DNA of 64,000 bases. It comes from Micromonospora sp. U21. Lineage in GTDB: Bacteria; Actinomycetota; Actinomycetes; Mycobacteriales; Micromonosporaceae. Below the pieces are notes generated by a model that saw only the letters and a program-made list of their open reading frames with translations, was not told the origin of the DNA and did not search any database. Positions 47,586 through 56,631 of the stretch are shown here, piece after piece (position 1 is the stretch's first letter; each line of letters starts with the position of its first letter). The stretch spans positions 62,001 through 126,000 of the forward strand of contig NZ_JAGPYK010000005.1 of NCBI RefSeq assembly GCF_018070045.1. Direction: 5' to 3'. The position numbers and the translations under genes were made by a program.

Positions 47586-48797
47586 GTGACGACGAACAGA
47601 GTGGCCAATCTGCTGCGCATGCGTGAGAGTCCGCAGCGGCCGACCTTCCTGGAACTGTTCTTCGATCTCGTGTACGTCTTCGCGCTTACCCGGATCGTGC
47701 ACGAGTTGGTGCTGGACTACACCAGGGATCACGTCGCCGACACGTTGACCACTTCCCTGTCCGAGAACGCCGAAACTTTGCTGCTGCTCCTGGCCGTCTG
47801 GTGGATCTGGACCCAGACGGCATGGATGACCAGCAGATTCGATCCGTTCCAGCCGGCGACCCAGTTCGTTGTCCTCGCGACGATGCTTGGGAGCCTGTTC
47901 CTGGCGGTCGCGATATCCGGGGCTCTCGCGGAGACTGGCCTGCTCTTCGCGAGCACGTACGTCGCGATCCAGGTGGGCCGCACCCTCTTCTTCGTCCTCG
48001 TGCGGGGTCACGATCTGCGCCGCGTCAACATGCTGGCGCTCGTCTGGTTCGGCGCGTCGGCCGTGCCGTGGCTCACCGGAGCCTTCGCACCTGAGGTGAC
48101 GCGCAATTCGCTGTGGACGCTGGCCCTGGCGATCGACTACCTGGGGGGCAGACTCGGCTGGCCGGTACCGTGGCTGGGTCGCTCGCGGGTGTCGCCGTGG
48201 GCCGTCGCGGGCGAGCACCTGGCCGAACGTTACTGGCAGCTCGTCATCGTCGCGCTTGGTGAGACGATCCTGACCTCCGGATCGAGTCTTCTACGCGGTC
48301 CGATCGTGGCTGAACGAACATTGGCCCTCACATTGTCGTTCCTCACCACGGTGTTGCTGTGGCGGATCTACTTCTACCGAGCCGGCCAGATCTTGGGCGA
48401 GGCCATCGCGGCATCCGCCGACCCCGGCCGGCTCGGTCGGTTGGCCGAGTTCTCCCATCTGCTCATGGTGGCCGGCATCCTCGCCACCTCAGCCGGTTCC
48501 GAACTCGTCCTCATAGATCCATCCGGACACGCCAAACCCGCCTGGGTCGGCACCATCCTCGGCGGGCCCGTGCTCTACCTCGCCGGGCGCTCAGTATTCG
48601 AGTACGTGGCCTTCGCCCGCGTGTCCCGGCCACGGCCGATCGGGATCCTCGTCCTCGCGGCCATGGCGCCGGTGATGGTCGGCCTGCCGCCACTCGGGGT
48701 CGCTGCAGCAGCTGTCGCCGTCCTGCTCGGGGTTGCCGTCTCGGACACGATCCGAGCCCACGGACGCCCACTGGAGCAGGCCTCGCCGCCACGCTGA
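47586..48797 (+). CDS. LtrA-family membrane protein (low temperature requirement protein A)
   Basis: This protein of about 403 residues has 10-11 helices. The family opening FLELFFDLVYVFALTRI lies 20 residues after the chosen start, and the later motif EHLAERYWQLVIVALGETIL is also diagnostic. The role is unknown beyond the link to cold growth in Listeria. I chose GTG 47586; a TTG at 47517 would extend it with a segment unlike the family. A hydrophilic C-terminal tail ends the protein. Confidence 0.88.
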   Translation: MTTNRVANLLRMRESPQRPTFLELFFDLVYVFALTRIVHELVLDYTRDHVADTLTTSLSENAETLLLLLAVWWIWTQTAWMTSRFDPFQPATQFVVLATMLGSLFLAVAISGALAETGLLFASTYVAIQVGRTLFFVLVRGHDLRRVNMLALVWFGASAVPWLTGAFAPEVTRNSLWTLALAIDYLGGRLGWPVPWLGRSRVSPWAVAGEHLAERYWQLVIVALGETILTSGSSLLRGPIVAERTLALTLSFLTTVLLWRIYFYRAGQILGEAIAASADPGRLGRLAEFSHLLMVAGILATSAGSELVLIDPSGHAKPAWVGTILGGPVLYLAGRSVFEYVAFARVSRPRPIGILVLAAMAPVMVGLPPLGVAAAAVAVLLGVAVSDTIRAHGRPLEQASPPR

Positions 48798-48909
48798 CGC
48801 GTACCCGATACCTCACCAGTCAGAGTCGATCTAGGGCAAATTCGTGTGACCGATCCACGTCCTCCAGAAGATCTACGGTCTCTGGCCGCAGGGCTGCTCC
48901 TTCGCGTCG

Positions 48910-49080
48910 GCCTGAACCTAACGCCTTCATCCCCGAGTCGATGGAGTAGCCGACGATCCAGCCGGAGTGCACGTCCTTGATCGCGCAGGTTGAGCTTGCC
49001 TCGGCGGCGGGGTGGTCGGTGACGTCGGGTAGGAGCAGCCAATGTCGCGGTGAGTGCTGCCGGTCGAACAGCCCCGACCG
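48910..49080 (-). pseudogene. IS3-family transposase fragment (DDE region)
   Basis: On the minus strand, WLLLPDVTDHPAAEA followed by CAIKDVHSGWIVGYSIDSGM matches the IS3 OrfB core (LWLTDITEH then CAIKDVYSxxIVGYSID). Only this part of the transposase is left. It is 3' of the region present in the fragment at 32383, so both could come from the same IS type. The stretch 48798-49346 otherwise holds nothing I recognise. Confidence 0.75.
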
Positions 49081-49346
49081 GCGCGGCGACAGTTCCGACC
49101 GGCGGGCGCCCAACTCAGCGGACCTTCCGGAAGAACTGGCGGATGCCGACGACGAACGCGCAAGAGCGCTGGCCCTGGTCATGCTCCGACCGGTGCCCAC
49201 GTTGTGGTCGCGCTCGGCGAAGCGTCGGATGAGGACGTCGCGGGCGAGGCATCGTCCGCAGGTTTCTGGAACGCCACACCTGCAGGCGCTGCCTGGCACC
49301 CGCAGCGGATAGCAGCCCGGGTTCCGCCTGGATCGCGGCATGCGCG

Positions 49347-49793
49347 TTGGGCCTGGACCAGGTGCCGGACGACCAGGAGCCACCGGTGACGGTGGTCAAG
49401 TGGGCGTTCCAGTTGATGGTGGCCATCGGGTTCGGGCTGGTCGCGCTCTCCGGCTGGTGGGCGCTCGCGTGGTGGCGGCGCCGCGGCCCGCCCCGCTCGC
49501 CGTGGTTCCTGCGGGCCGCCGCCCTGGCCGGCATCGCCGCCGCCGTCGCGGTCGAGGCCGGCTGGGTCGTCACCGAGGTTGGTCGGCAACCCTGGATCGT
49601 GTACGGGGTGATGCGCACCGCCGAGGCGGTCAACCCGGCGCCCGGGCTGGCCACCGGTCTGGCGCTGGTCGCCGCCGTGTACGCCGTGCTCACCGTCGCC
49701 ACCGTAGCGGTGCTGCGGCGGATGGCCAGGCACCGCGACGAGCCGGTCGCCCCGCAGGAGGGCGTCCCCGAGCCGGTGGACAGCGGCCGATGA
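49347..49793 (+). pseudogene. cydA: Cytochrome bd oxidase subunit I, C-terminal fragment
   Basis: The visible 130-150 codons encode GLDQVPDDQEPPVTVVKWAF, two membrane helices and VVTEVGRQPWIVYGVMRTAE, all diagnostic of the CydA C-terminus. The first roughly 300 residues, with the haem ligands and quinol loop, are absent; in their place is an IS3 fragment and unrecognised sequence. The 3' end is intact and overlaps cydB by 4 bases. A GTG at 49386 or TTG at 49347 might start a short peptide. The oxidase cannot work from this locus. Confidence 0.85.
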
Positions 49794-50812
49794 CCGTCGC
49801 CGACGTCCTGCTCGGGGTGCTGCTGGCCGGCCTGACGCTCTACACCCTGCTTGCCGGCGCGGATTTCGGGGCCGGAATCTGGGACCTATTCGCCGGTGGC
49901 GCGCGACGTGGCGCGGCCCGTCGGGAGCTGATCGCGCACTCGATCGGGCCGGTGTGGGAGGCCAACCACGTCTGGCTGATCCTGGTGATCACTCTCATCT
50001 GGACCACCTTTCCGCCCGCGTTCGCCGCGTTCGCCTCTACCCTCTATGTCCCGCTGACCCTGGCCGCGCTGGGAATCATCGGCCGTGGGGCGGCCTTCGC
50101 CTTCCGCAAGGCCAGCCACACTCTCGCCGAGCAGCGCCTCTACGGCGCCACGTTCGCGATCTCCTCGGTTGCCACCCCGTTCTTCCTCGGCAGTATCGTC
50201 GGAGCCGTCGCCTCCGGCCGCGTGCCGCCCGGCATCGCCGAGGGTGACATCTGGCGCAGCTGGCTCAACCCCACCTCCGGCTATGCGGGCCTGCTCGCGA
50301 TCGGTGTCTGCGCGTACCTCGCCGCGGTGTACCTGATCCACGACGCCCGTCGCGCCGGCGCCGCCGACCTGGTGGCTCAGTTCCGGCGCCGCGCCCTGAT
50401 CACCGGCGTCGTTGTCGGCGCCGGGGCGGCGGCCGGGCTGGCCGTCGTCGCCGCGGACGCACCGGACCTCTTCGCCGAGCTGCGCGGCCGGGCGCTCGTC
50501 CTGGTCCTGCTCTCGTTCGTCGCCGGGATCGTCTCCCTGGTGTTGATCGGTACTGGCCGCTACCGGCTGGTGCGGGTGACCGCCGCCCTTGCGGTCGCGG
50601 CCGTGCTCTGGGCCTGGGGCGCTGCCCAGTACCCGGTCCTGCTGCCACCTGATCTCACCGTCGCCGAGGCGGCCGGTGATCCCACCGTGCTTGCCACCGT
50701 GCTCGCCGTCCTCGTCGTTGGAGCGTTGCTCCTCACGCCCTCCCTGCTCTGGCTGTTCAGCATCTTCCAGGGCGCGAAACCGACAACCGGGAAGCCGCCG
50801 CCGCGCGGCTGA
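49790..50812 (+). CDS. cydB: Cytochrome bd oxidase subunit II
   Basis: This 340-residue membrane protein has about eight helices and pairs with CydA. The conserved start LAGLTLYTLLAGADFGAGIWDLF, the segment IGPVWEANHVWLI and AAFAFRKAS are all typical. It appears complete. With its partner truncated and the promoter presumably lost, it may be unexpressed or stranded. The ATG overlaps the cydA stop (ATGA). Confidence 0.93.
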   Translation: MTVADVLLGVLLAGLTLYTLLAGADFGAGIWDLFAGGARRGAARRELIAHSIGPVWEANHVWLILVITLIWTTFPPAFAAFASTLYVPLTLAALGIIGRGAAFAFRKASHTLAEQRLYGATFAISSVATPFFLGSIVGAVASGRVPPGIAEGDIWRSWLNPTSGYAGLLAIGVCAYLAAVYLIHDARRAGAADLVAQFRRRALITGVVVGAGAAAGLAVVAADAPDLFAELRGRALVLVLLSFVAGIVSLVLIGTGRYRLVRVTAALAVAAVLWAWGAAQYPVLLPPDLTVAEAAGDPTVLATVLAVLVVGALLLTPSLLWLFSIFQGAKPTTGKPPPRG

Positions 50813-50948
50813 CGCAGGTCCAGGTGCGAATTCATCGACCGTTTGTCGATGTTCGCGGCCTACCAACGGACCGGATGGCACCCTGGGCAGGTGGACTGGG
50901 CAGTGAGCTGGGGAAAGGCGGCATCGGGATCACGGTGAACGGCCTCTG

Positions 50949-51959
50949 ATGCATACCGCGTTGATCGTAGTAGCCACGCTGGCGACGGCGGTGGTCGTGG
51001 ACCTGATCTCCGGCATGTTGGTCCGCCGGGTAGCCCGCGGCCGCTACAAGTGGCTGCTGGAGCCGCTGCGGCAGGCCTGCCGCCGCCCGGCGGCAGCGGT
51101 TCTGCTGGTCGGGGCGCTGTACTACTCGCTGCCGTTCGGGCCGGCCGGGTGGCAGCGGTACCTGCGGCATGTCACCCTGCTGGTCCTGGTCGTCTTCGGC
51201 GCGTGGCTAGTGATCAAGGCGTTGCACGCCGCCGAAGCGGTCGCGTTCAGCCGACTGCCGGGCGACGAGGTCACCAGTCGGCGGATCCGGCGGGCCCGGA
51301 CGCAGATCCGCCCGGTGCGGAGGCTCACCGTCGCCGTGGTCACGATCGTCGCGATCGGCCTGATCCTGATCACCTTTCCCCCGGTACGTCTCTTCGGCAT
51401 CTCCGTGCTGACGTCGGCGGGAGTGGTCGGCGCAGTGATCGGGCTGTCCGCCCGAACCGCGCTCGGCAACGCGTTCGCCGGCATCCAGGTCGCCTTCGCC
51501 GACGGGATGCACGTCGGCGATGTGCTGGTGGTCGACGGCGAATGGGGCCGAGTCGAAGAGGTGAAGCTGACCAACGTGGTGATTCGGCTCTGGGACGAGC
51601 GGATGCTCATCCTGCCGACCACGTACTTCACCGAGCGGCCGTTCCAGAACTGGACCCGGAACGAGTCCCGGGTGGTCGGCAAGATCCAGATCCATGTCGA
51701 CCACACCGCCGACCTGGACGACCTGCGCCGGGAGGCGCGCCGGCTGGTTGAGTCTTCGCCGCTGTGGGATCGCGGCCAGTGGGTGCTCCAGATGGTCGAC
51801 TCCACCCATCAGACGGTGGTAATCCAGGTGCAGGCCTCGGCCGCGGACGGCGCCAGCGCCTGGGACCTGCGCTGCGACCTGCGCGAGGGACTGGTCCGCT
51901 ATCTGCGGGACCAGCACCCCCAGTGGCTGCCCCGCACCCGCAGCCAGTACCAGCCCTGA
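50949..51959 (+). CDS. MscS-family mechanosensitive channel
   Basis: This 336-residue protein has three or four N-terminal helices, then the MscS core: SVLTSAGVVGAVIGLSAR as the pore helix with its Gly/Ala pattern, NAFAGIQVAFADGMHVGDVL and VEEVKLTNVVIRLWDER in the beta domain. It would open under membrane tension and protect against osmotic downshock. The ATG at 50949 has a weak SD. It is a stand-alone gene by spacing. Confidence 0.9.
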   Translation: MHTALIVVATLATAVVVDLISGMLVRRVARGRYKWLLEPLRQACRRPAAAVLLVGALYYSLPFGPAGWQRYLRHVTLLVLVVFGAWLVIKALHAAEAVAFSRLPGDEVTSRRIRRARTQIRPVRRLTVAVVTIVAIGLILITFPPVRLFGISVLTSAGVVGAVIGLSARTALGNAFAGIQVAFADGMHVGDVLVVDGEWGRVEEVKLTNVVIRLWDERMLILPTTYFTERPFQNWTRNESRVVGKIQIHVDHTADLDDLRREARRLVESSPLWDRGQWVLQMVDSTHQTVVIQVQASAADGASAWDLRCDLREGLVRYLRDQHPQWLPRTRSQYQP

Positions 51960-52011
51960 CCGTCGGGTCCGACGGAGCCCGCCTCAGCTGAGGAAGTACT
52001 GTCCGCATGGA

Positions 52012-53130
52012 TCAGGAATTCTCGCGCGAACCGTCCAGCTGCCGTTCGCGCTGGCGTTGCCCGTACGCCGCCCGCCGCACCGCCGCCTCATCCTCGAGCC
52101 CGGCGCCGAGCGCGCCGCCGAGCATCGCCAGCGACGTGGTGAACCACGTGAGGGCGGCGTAATCACCCCAACTCGGTTCACGGCCGATGGCTTCGGCGAC
52201 GACGTCCTGCGGAAGCAGGAACGCGACCGTGCAGCCGAGCACGACGTAGAGCACGACGTACAAGCACAGCACGCCGATGAACAGGGTGGCGACGGTCGAT
52301 GCGTTGTAGAGGACGGCACGTTCGCGGGCGCTCCGAGCGTGACCGTGCTCCCACAACCCGTGATCGATGATGAGCCATGCGACGAGAGCCGCTAGCGAAA
52401 TGATGGTTAGTAGGATCAGTCGCAGACTGCCAAGTGCTGTCGCGAGATCCCAGACAACGTCGTTGACGACCGCGAGGACGGCCGCGGCGAAGACGCCGGC
52501 GAGCGCCCTCGACAGGCCGGTGAACAGCCGCCAGGGCCGGTTGGCGCGCACCATTCCGGCGAGCAGCCGCAGGCGCCCCCCGAACCCACGCGTGACGTAC
52601 CGGATGCCGCCCCGCTCATCGGGCTCGATCCTGATTCGGGCACCGCGGCGGCGTGGGAGTACCGCCCGTTCCCGGGCTGCCTGCTCCTGCGCGACCAGCC
52701 GGTCCGCGGTGCCGACCAGCACCCGGGCAACCGCGATGATGGTCTCGCGAGCGCGGCGGTAGAGGCGGATGCTGCCCAACGCCGGGAGCGACACCATGCC
52801 TACCCGATCATCGACGCTGACCTCCGCCGCCACCGGCCGGGTGCCGTCGCGGCGCGGCAGATCCGTGAGGACGATGACCAATCGCCAGTCATCGCTCGGC
52901 GCCACCCTGTCTGTTACCTGAACCAGTTCCGCCACGTCGACCTGCTCATCGCCGACGACCGCGGTCACGAACGTGGTGACGTCCCAGGTCACGTCGGCGG
53001 CAACGAATCGACGGAGCAGATTGGGAAGCTCGGCGGCCAGGCGTTGCGCAATCTCCTGGGGCAGGTCCGGGTCGGCGAGCAGGGCGAGCTTGACGCACCT
53101 GGGCTCGCCCACCGCGCCCTCCTGGCTCAC
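52012..53130 (-). CDS. Conserved actinobacterial membrane protein, unknown function
   Basis: This 372-residue protein has a soluble N-terminal half (VKLALLADPDLPQEIAQRLA, with TDLPRRDGTRPVAAEVS) and four hydrophobic helices in the C-terminal half (residues about 220-340). It ends in a charged tail. I start it at the GTG at 53130 because GGAGGA precedes it; the longer frame adds 26 residues of poor quality. I recognise the general type from actinobacterial genomes but know no function, and its neighbours do not help. Confidence 0.75.
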   Translation of the reverse strand: MSQEGAVGEPRCVKLALLADPDLPQEIAQRLAAELPNLLRRFVAADVTWDVTTFVTAVVGDEQVDVAELVQVTDRVAPSDDWRLVIVLTDLPRRDGTRPVAAEVSVDDRVGMVSLPALGSIRLYRRARETIIAVARVLVGTADRLVAQEQAARERAVLPRRRGARIRIEPDERGGIRYVTRGFGGRLRLLAGMVRANRPWRLFTGLSRALAGVFAAAVLAVVNDVVWDLATALGSLRLILLTIISLAALVAWLIIDHGLWEHGHARSARERAVLYNASTVATLFIGVLCLYVVLYVVLGCTVAFLLPQDVVAEAIGREPSWGDYAALTWFTTSLAMLGGALGAGLEDEAAVRRAAYGQRQRERQLDGSRENS

Positions 53131-53759
53131 GCATTCCTCCGGCCCCTGGGCCCGACGGGTTGGCGGACGCGTGGTGGTCCTGCACCCTCCGCCCGCACGC
53201 AGCACCATTGTTGCGGACGCTTGACCCAGCGGTGAGCAGTATCAGCCGCGAAACCCAGAGCACGAGCGTGGGGCCGTTACCGTTGGGCGTCACTCGCTTT
53301 GACGCCACAAACCGCTTCCAACGGCATCGGACGGCGCTCAACTGCACCCACCCCTACCAGCGGCTCATCGTTGCCGCAGGTCAGAGAATGAGCAGCAACC
53401 TTGTCTCGCTCCGGAGCAATTGACATCCAGTGCCGTCCGAGGTGCTCGCACAAGGCGCTGGCTCCCATGGTGGTTGGCGCCGGCCAGTGCGACGGGGCGC
53501 CGAGATAGCCGGGGCACGGGCCGGCATAGATCGATGAACTGTGTGGCATTCGATCATCCTGGCGCTGCCGGTACCGCTCGGCCCAGCTTGAACGGGCTCC
53601 CCGCCACCGCCGGCGTAGATCATCGAAGACACTCTTCACCAGGTCGCCGTGACGGCGGGTGGTTCGTCACCATCTGCGCTTTCCCGAATGCCGGTCCGGC
53701 AGCTGGCGGCGATCGGATAATGATCCCCGACGCCTGACTTGCCGATTATGAGGGAAATT
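53131..53759. other. Gap without a recognised gene
   Basis: The 629 bases hold only short frames on both strands. The longest, a 120-codon minus-strand frame at 53277-53639, has no recognisable motif or SD. Some part may be decayed DNA; no transposase piece was found. Confidence 0.5.
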
Positions 53760-54305
53760 GTGAGCCGCTTACCATACGTGAACCCCGCCGACGCCCCAGC
53801 GGCGGTCCGCGAGGCGCTGCAGGCCGCGCTTCCCCTGAAGTTCTTCGGCGTGATGGCCAACGCCGAGACGGCGTTTCCGGACTGGATGCGCTGGGGAAGC
53901 ACGCTGCTCAAGGACCTGGCCCTCGACCCGCTGCTCCGCGAGATCGCGATCCTGCGAGTTGCCCGGCTGAGCGACGTCAATTACGAGTGGGTTCAGCACG
54001 AGCCGATCGCCCGCTCCGTCGGCGCCACAGACGAGATGATCCACGCGCTTGGGCGCGACGAGATCGAAGCCGACTGCTTCTCGGCAGACCAGCGGCTCGT
54101 CCTGCATTTCACGACCGAAGTCGTCCGCGACGTCCGCCCCTCCGACGAAACCGCCACCGCACTGACAGGGCGACTCTCCCCGCGCGAGGTGGTCGAACTC
54201 CTGATGGTGATCGGGCAATACATGATGATCGCCCGGGTCGCCGCAGCAACCGACCTGGAACTCGACGAGCCGATGGGCGCCGCCGTTTACGGCGCCACCG
54301 GTTGA
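53760..54305 (+). CDS. Carboxymuconolactone decarboxylase-family (AhpD-like) protein
   Basis: This 181-residue AhpD-like protein begins SRLPYVNPADAPAAVREAL, the usual start of this subfamily, which favours the GTG at 53760 (SD GAGGGA) over upstream TTG and ATG codons. The middle has REIAILRVARLSDVNYEWVQH, where many relatives have a Cys pair; here no CxxC is visible, so peroxidase activity is unlikely. It is far from the pca cluster and larger than PcaC, so it is probably not part of that pathway. The substrate is unknown. Confidence 0.85.
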   Translation: MSRLPYVNPADAPAAVREALQAALPLKFFGVMANAETAFPDWMRWGSTLLKDLALDPLLREIAILRVARLSDVNYEWVQHEPIARSVGATDEMIHALGRDEIEADCFSADQRLVLHFTTEVVRDVRPSDETATALTGRLSPREVVELLMVIGQYMMIARVAAATDLELDEPMGAAVYGATG

Positions 54306-54454
54306 TGGCAAAGGCTCTTGTACGTCCCTGACGCGTACAACGGTCACAGCCTCCCCGTCGGCGCCAGGCCCGAAGGTTCCCGCCTCCGGTTGGCAGGGTG
54401 GGTGACGTCGAGATCCACTTCGATGACCCGGTGGACCCGGCAGAATTCAGCGTG

Positions 54455-55024
54455 TCAGGTGGTCTTGAGATCGGCGGCGCCGAAGGAGACCGAGAATCGC
54501 TTGCACCAGATGGAGACGCTGCGAAAGTCGCGGGGGTCAACCGATGCCGCCAGCTCGTACACCTGGTCGCCCCGATTACCCTTGAGCCTTGCCAGCTCGA
54601 CCCATTCGCCGTCATCGAACACTCGCCAGCCGGCCGTGCCTCGGGTCACCGGTTGGTCGGTCAGCCACACCCGCAGGTCCGGACCGTTCGACGTATTCAG
54701 GTCTCGAATGACGAGCTGGTGGCGCCCGTCGGCGAGCCGGACGATCTCGGCACTGCCGGTCGTCTTGTGCTCATGGGTGACGAACTCGCCGGCAGCCAGA
54801 ATCACGTTTCCCACTGGCGCGGCGGCCGAGGCCGCGTGGGACGGGGTCGCGGACGCCGGAGCGGGGGTGGCCGACGTCGCCCCTACGAGGGGAAGTGCTT
54901 CGTCGACGTATGTATCGGTGAACAGCTTCCACGGCTGGAACCAGTAGACAGCCAGAATCGCCACGACGACAGCGAAGGCGAGACCGGCCCATGCCACCGG
55001 CGACCGGAAGATCCGTTTTCCCAC
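54455..55024 (-). CDS. Membrane-anchored DM13-domain protein
   Basis: This 189-residue protein has one N-terminal helix (WAGLAFAVVVAILAVYWF), an Ala/Pro/Thr-rich linker at residues 50-70, and an extracellular DM13 domain: GEFVTHEHKTTGSAEIVRL, then LNTSNGPDLRVWLTD and the Cys-containing SVSIWCKRFSVSFG. DM13 domains are thought to take part in redox or electron transfer at the cell surface. The Cys is kept. It is convergent with the AhpD-like gene and has no obvious partner. Confidence 0.85.
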   Translation of the reverse strand: MGKRIFRSPVAWAGLAFAVVVAILAVYWFQPWKLFTDTYVDEALPLVGATSATPAPASATPSHAASAAAPVGNVILAAGEFVTHEHKTTGSAEIVRLADGRHQLVIRDLNTSNGPDLRVWLTDQPVTRGTAGWRVFDDGEWVELARLKGNRGDQVYELAASVDPRDFRSVSIWCKRFSVSFGAADLKTT

Positions 55025-55568
55025 CCCGGCAGCGTACGACCACCGCAGCCGTCGAGCTGGCCGAGAACCCTTTCGGAACTCTTACGGCGTGCGCCACCGC
55101 TCCCATCGGCACTTCTATCGGCCCCACTGACGACCTGGCGCGGATCGTGTCGCCCCAGCGTCTGTCGGTCACGTCATGACTTGTCTCACCGTTTGCTGGT
55201 CCAGATCTGTCACGGCTCGGCGGCGCCAACGCATCACGCCGCCGGGCGGAGCCGCATGCTGTACTTCTGCGCTGCACTGCAATCAGGTCCGGAGGGATCT
55301 CCGACCCCCGCTGGGGGATGCGGTCTCGATCTGTCGGCTGGTGACGAGCAGCACCGACGAGCAGGTGCCGGCCGTCATCGGTTGACCTTTTCGGAGCAAA
55401 CCCCGGATCGAGAATCTCGCTGCCTTCCTGCTGCTTCCCCGCTCGCTGCATCCCTTCAGCGGGCAGCTGCTCTGCCACAAGCTCCTTCCAACAACATTCC
55501 TGGCACGGTCGCCAGCGGCAGCCTTTGCAGGGCGGCGCGGCTTCCCTGGCGCCGGCATACTTCCACTC
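55025..55568. other. Gap without a recognised gene
   Basis: The 544 bases carry only short overlapping frames with no family motif. The promoter of the DM13 gene and of the downstream gene must lie here, but I cannot point to them. Confidence 0.5.
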
Positions 55569-56363
55569 ATGGATCGCCGAACACAGCGGATGACGTCCGG
55601 TGCTGCGGTGCTCCTGGTCATGGCGCTGGTGGGCGGCGCCTCGTGGCACTTCCTCGACAATCTGGAGGGTCGCCTCCAGGAGAAGGTCGGCGACATCGTC
55701 GACCTTCGGGAGAGCCCGCTGCACGAGAGCGCAGTGGCCGACGCCGCGGAGAAGGTCGACAGGGTCCTCTTCCGGTTCGAATACGACCACCTCTACCAGG
55801 CTGACAAGTACGCACACTCCGCGGGCCAGCACGCCGACGTCAAGGTTCTCGTGGTCACCGGCGAGACGCACTGGCAGACCGGCGTGACCCTGGTGCTCCA
55901 GGTGGCCGGTCATGGCGTGGAGATCGGCGCGGACGGCTCAGTGATCAAGGAACGCGACGAGCACATCTGCTTTCGTCTCCAGCTCGGCCCGGAGAACGAC
56001 ACCCGCGACGACGACATCGCATGCCCGACGGGTGCCCCCTTACCGGTCACGAAGGACCCGTCGCTTGCCGGCATCGATGACCGCCTGAAGAGCGCCCTGC
56101 AGTCCGCCGGCTCGAACGAAGACGCCGTCCGCGCGGCGCTCGCCGGCCTGCAGCTCGACCCGGCGATTCGCCAGGACGTCGGCGCGCGGAACGGCACCGT
56201 TGGTGTCGGTCTGCGAGCCTCGCAGTACGACTGCATCCTGGCCCGCACCACCTCAAAGGGAGCGGAGCTTTGGCGGCCCTCGCACACTCAGCTAGCCCCG
56301 GGCGAGATGAGCTGCACTGCGGAGACCGCCTTGAGCAGCGCCTTCGGGAAGTACCCGCACTGA
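55569..56363 (+). CDS. Membrane-anchored hypothetical protein
   Basis: This 264-residue protein of no recognised family has one N-terminal helix (SGAAVLLVMALVGGASWHFL), with the rest extracellular. Three Cys at about residues 137, 151 and 220, plus one near the C-terminus (MSCTAE), could form two disulfides. The mature part is acidic to neutral, with LVVTGETHWQTGVTLVLQV in the middle. It is a single gene ended by a clear hairpin. The function is unknown. Confidence 0.75.
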   Translation: MDRRTQRMTSGAAVLLVMALVGGASWHFLDNLEGRLQEKVGDIVDLRESPLHESAVADAAEKVDRVLFRFEYDHLYQADKYAHSAGQHADVKVLVVTGETHWQTGVTLVLQVAGHGVEIGADGSVIKERDEHICFRLQLGPENDTRDDDIACPTGAPLPVTKDPSLAGIDDRLKSALQSAGSNEDAVRAALAGLQLDPAIRQDVGARNGTVGVGLRASQYDCILARTTSKGAELWRPSHTQLAPGEMSCTAETALSSAFGKYPH

Positions 56364-56396
56364 CACAGAGTCCGGGTCGGTGATCTGGGCTCTGTG
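56364..56396. terminator. 10-bp hairpin after the hypothetical gene
   Basis: CACAGAGTCC at 56364-56373 pairs with GGGCTCTGTG at 56387-56396, with one G-T wobble and a 13-base loop. It begins at the first base after the stop codon. Very probably a terminator. Confidence 0.7.
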
Positions 56397-56402
56397 CCGA
56401 GC

Positions 56403-56475
56403 GGCCTGACAGGATCGAACCGTCGACCTGCGCACTACGAGTCGGTGGCCCTGCGCCGGTCCACCGCTTGGTCCT
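56403..56475 (-). other. tRNA-like remnant
   Basis: On the minus strand a T-arm is visible (GACGG TTCGATC CTGTC, one G-T pair) preceded by GCGCAGGTC and a CTCGTAG sequence like a tRNA-Thr(CGU) anticodon loop. The anticodon stem and the D-arm do not pair well, and the acceptor stem is not convincing. It looks like a degraded tRNA end or an old attachment site rather than a working gene. Confidence 0.3.
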
Positions 56476-56631
56476 CGTGCTCGACACGGTGTCCCGGTTC
56501 GCGATCGTCCGCTCATGCTCGCCAGTTTGGCTGCCCGTTCGGCAGCAACCCTCACAGACTCCTCCGTCGCATGCCCCGTTGTTCACAGCTTCAAGGGGAG
56601 GTCGACCTCGCATGCTGGGATGTCTGCCGCG

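Noticed and set aside
53739..53759. Upstream TTG/ATG starts for the AhpD-like gene
   Set aside because: Family members begin with SRxPYV, which matches the GTG at 53760 preceded by GAGGGA.
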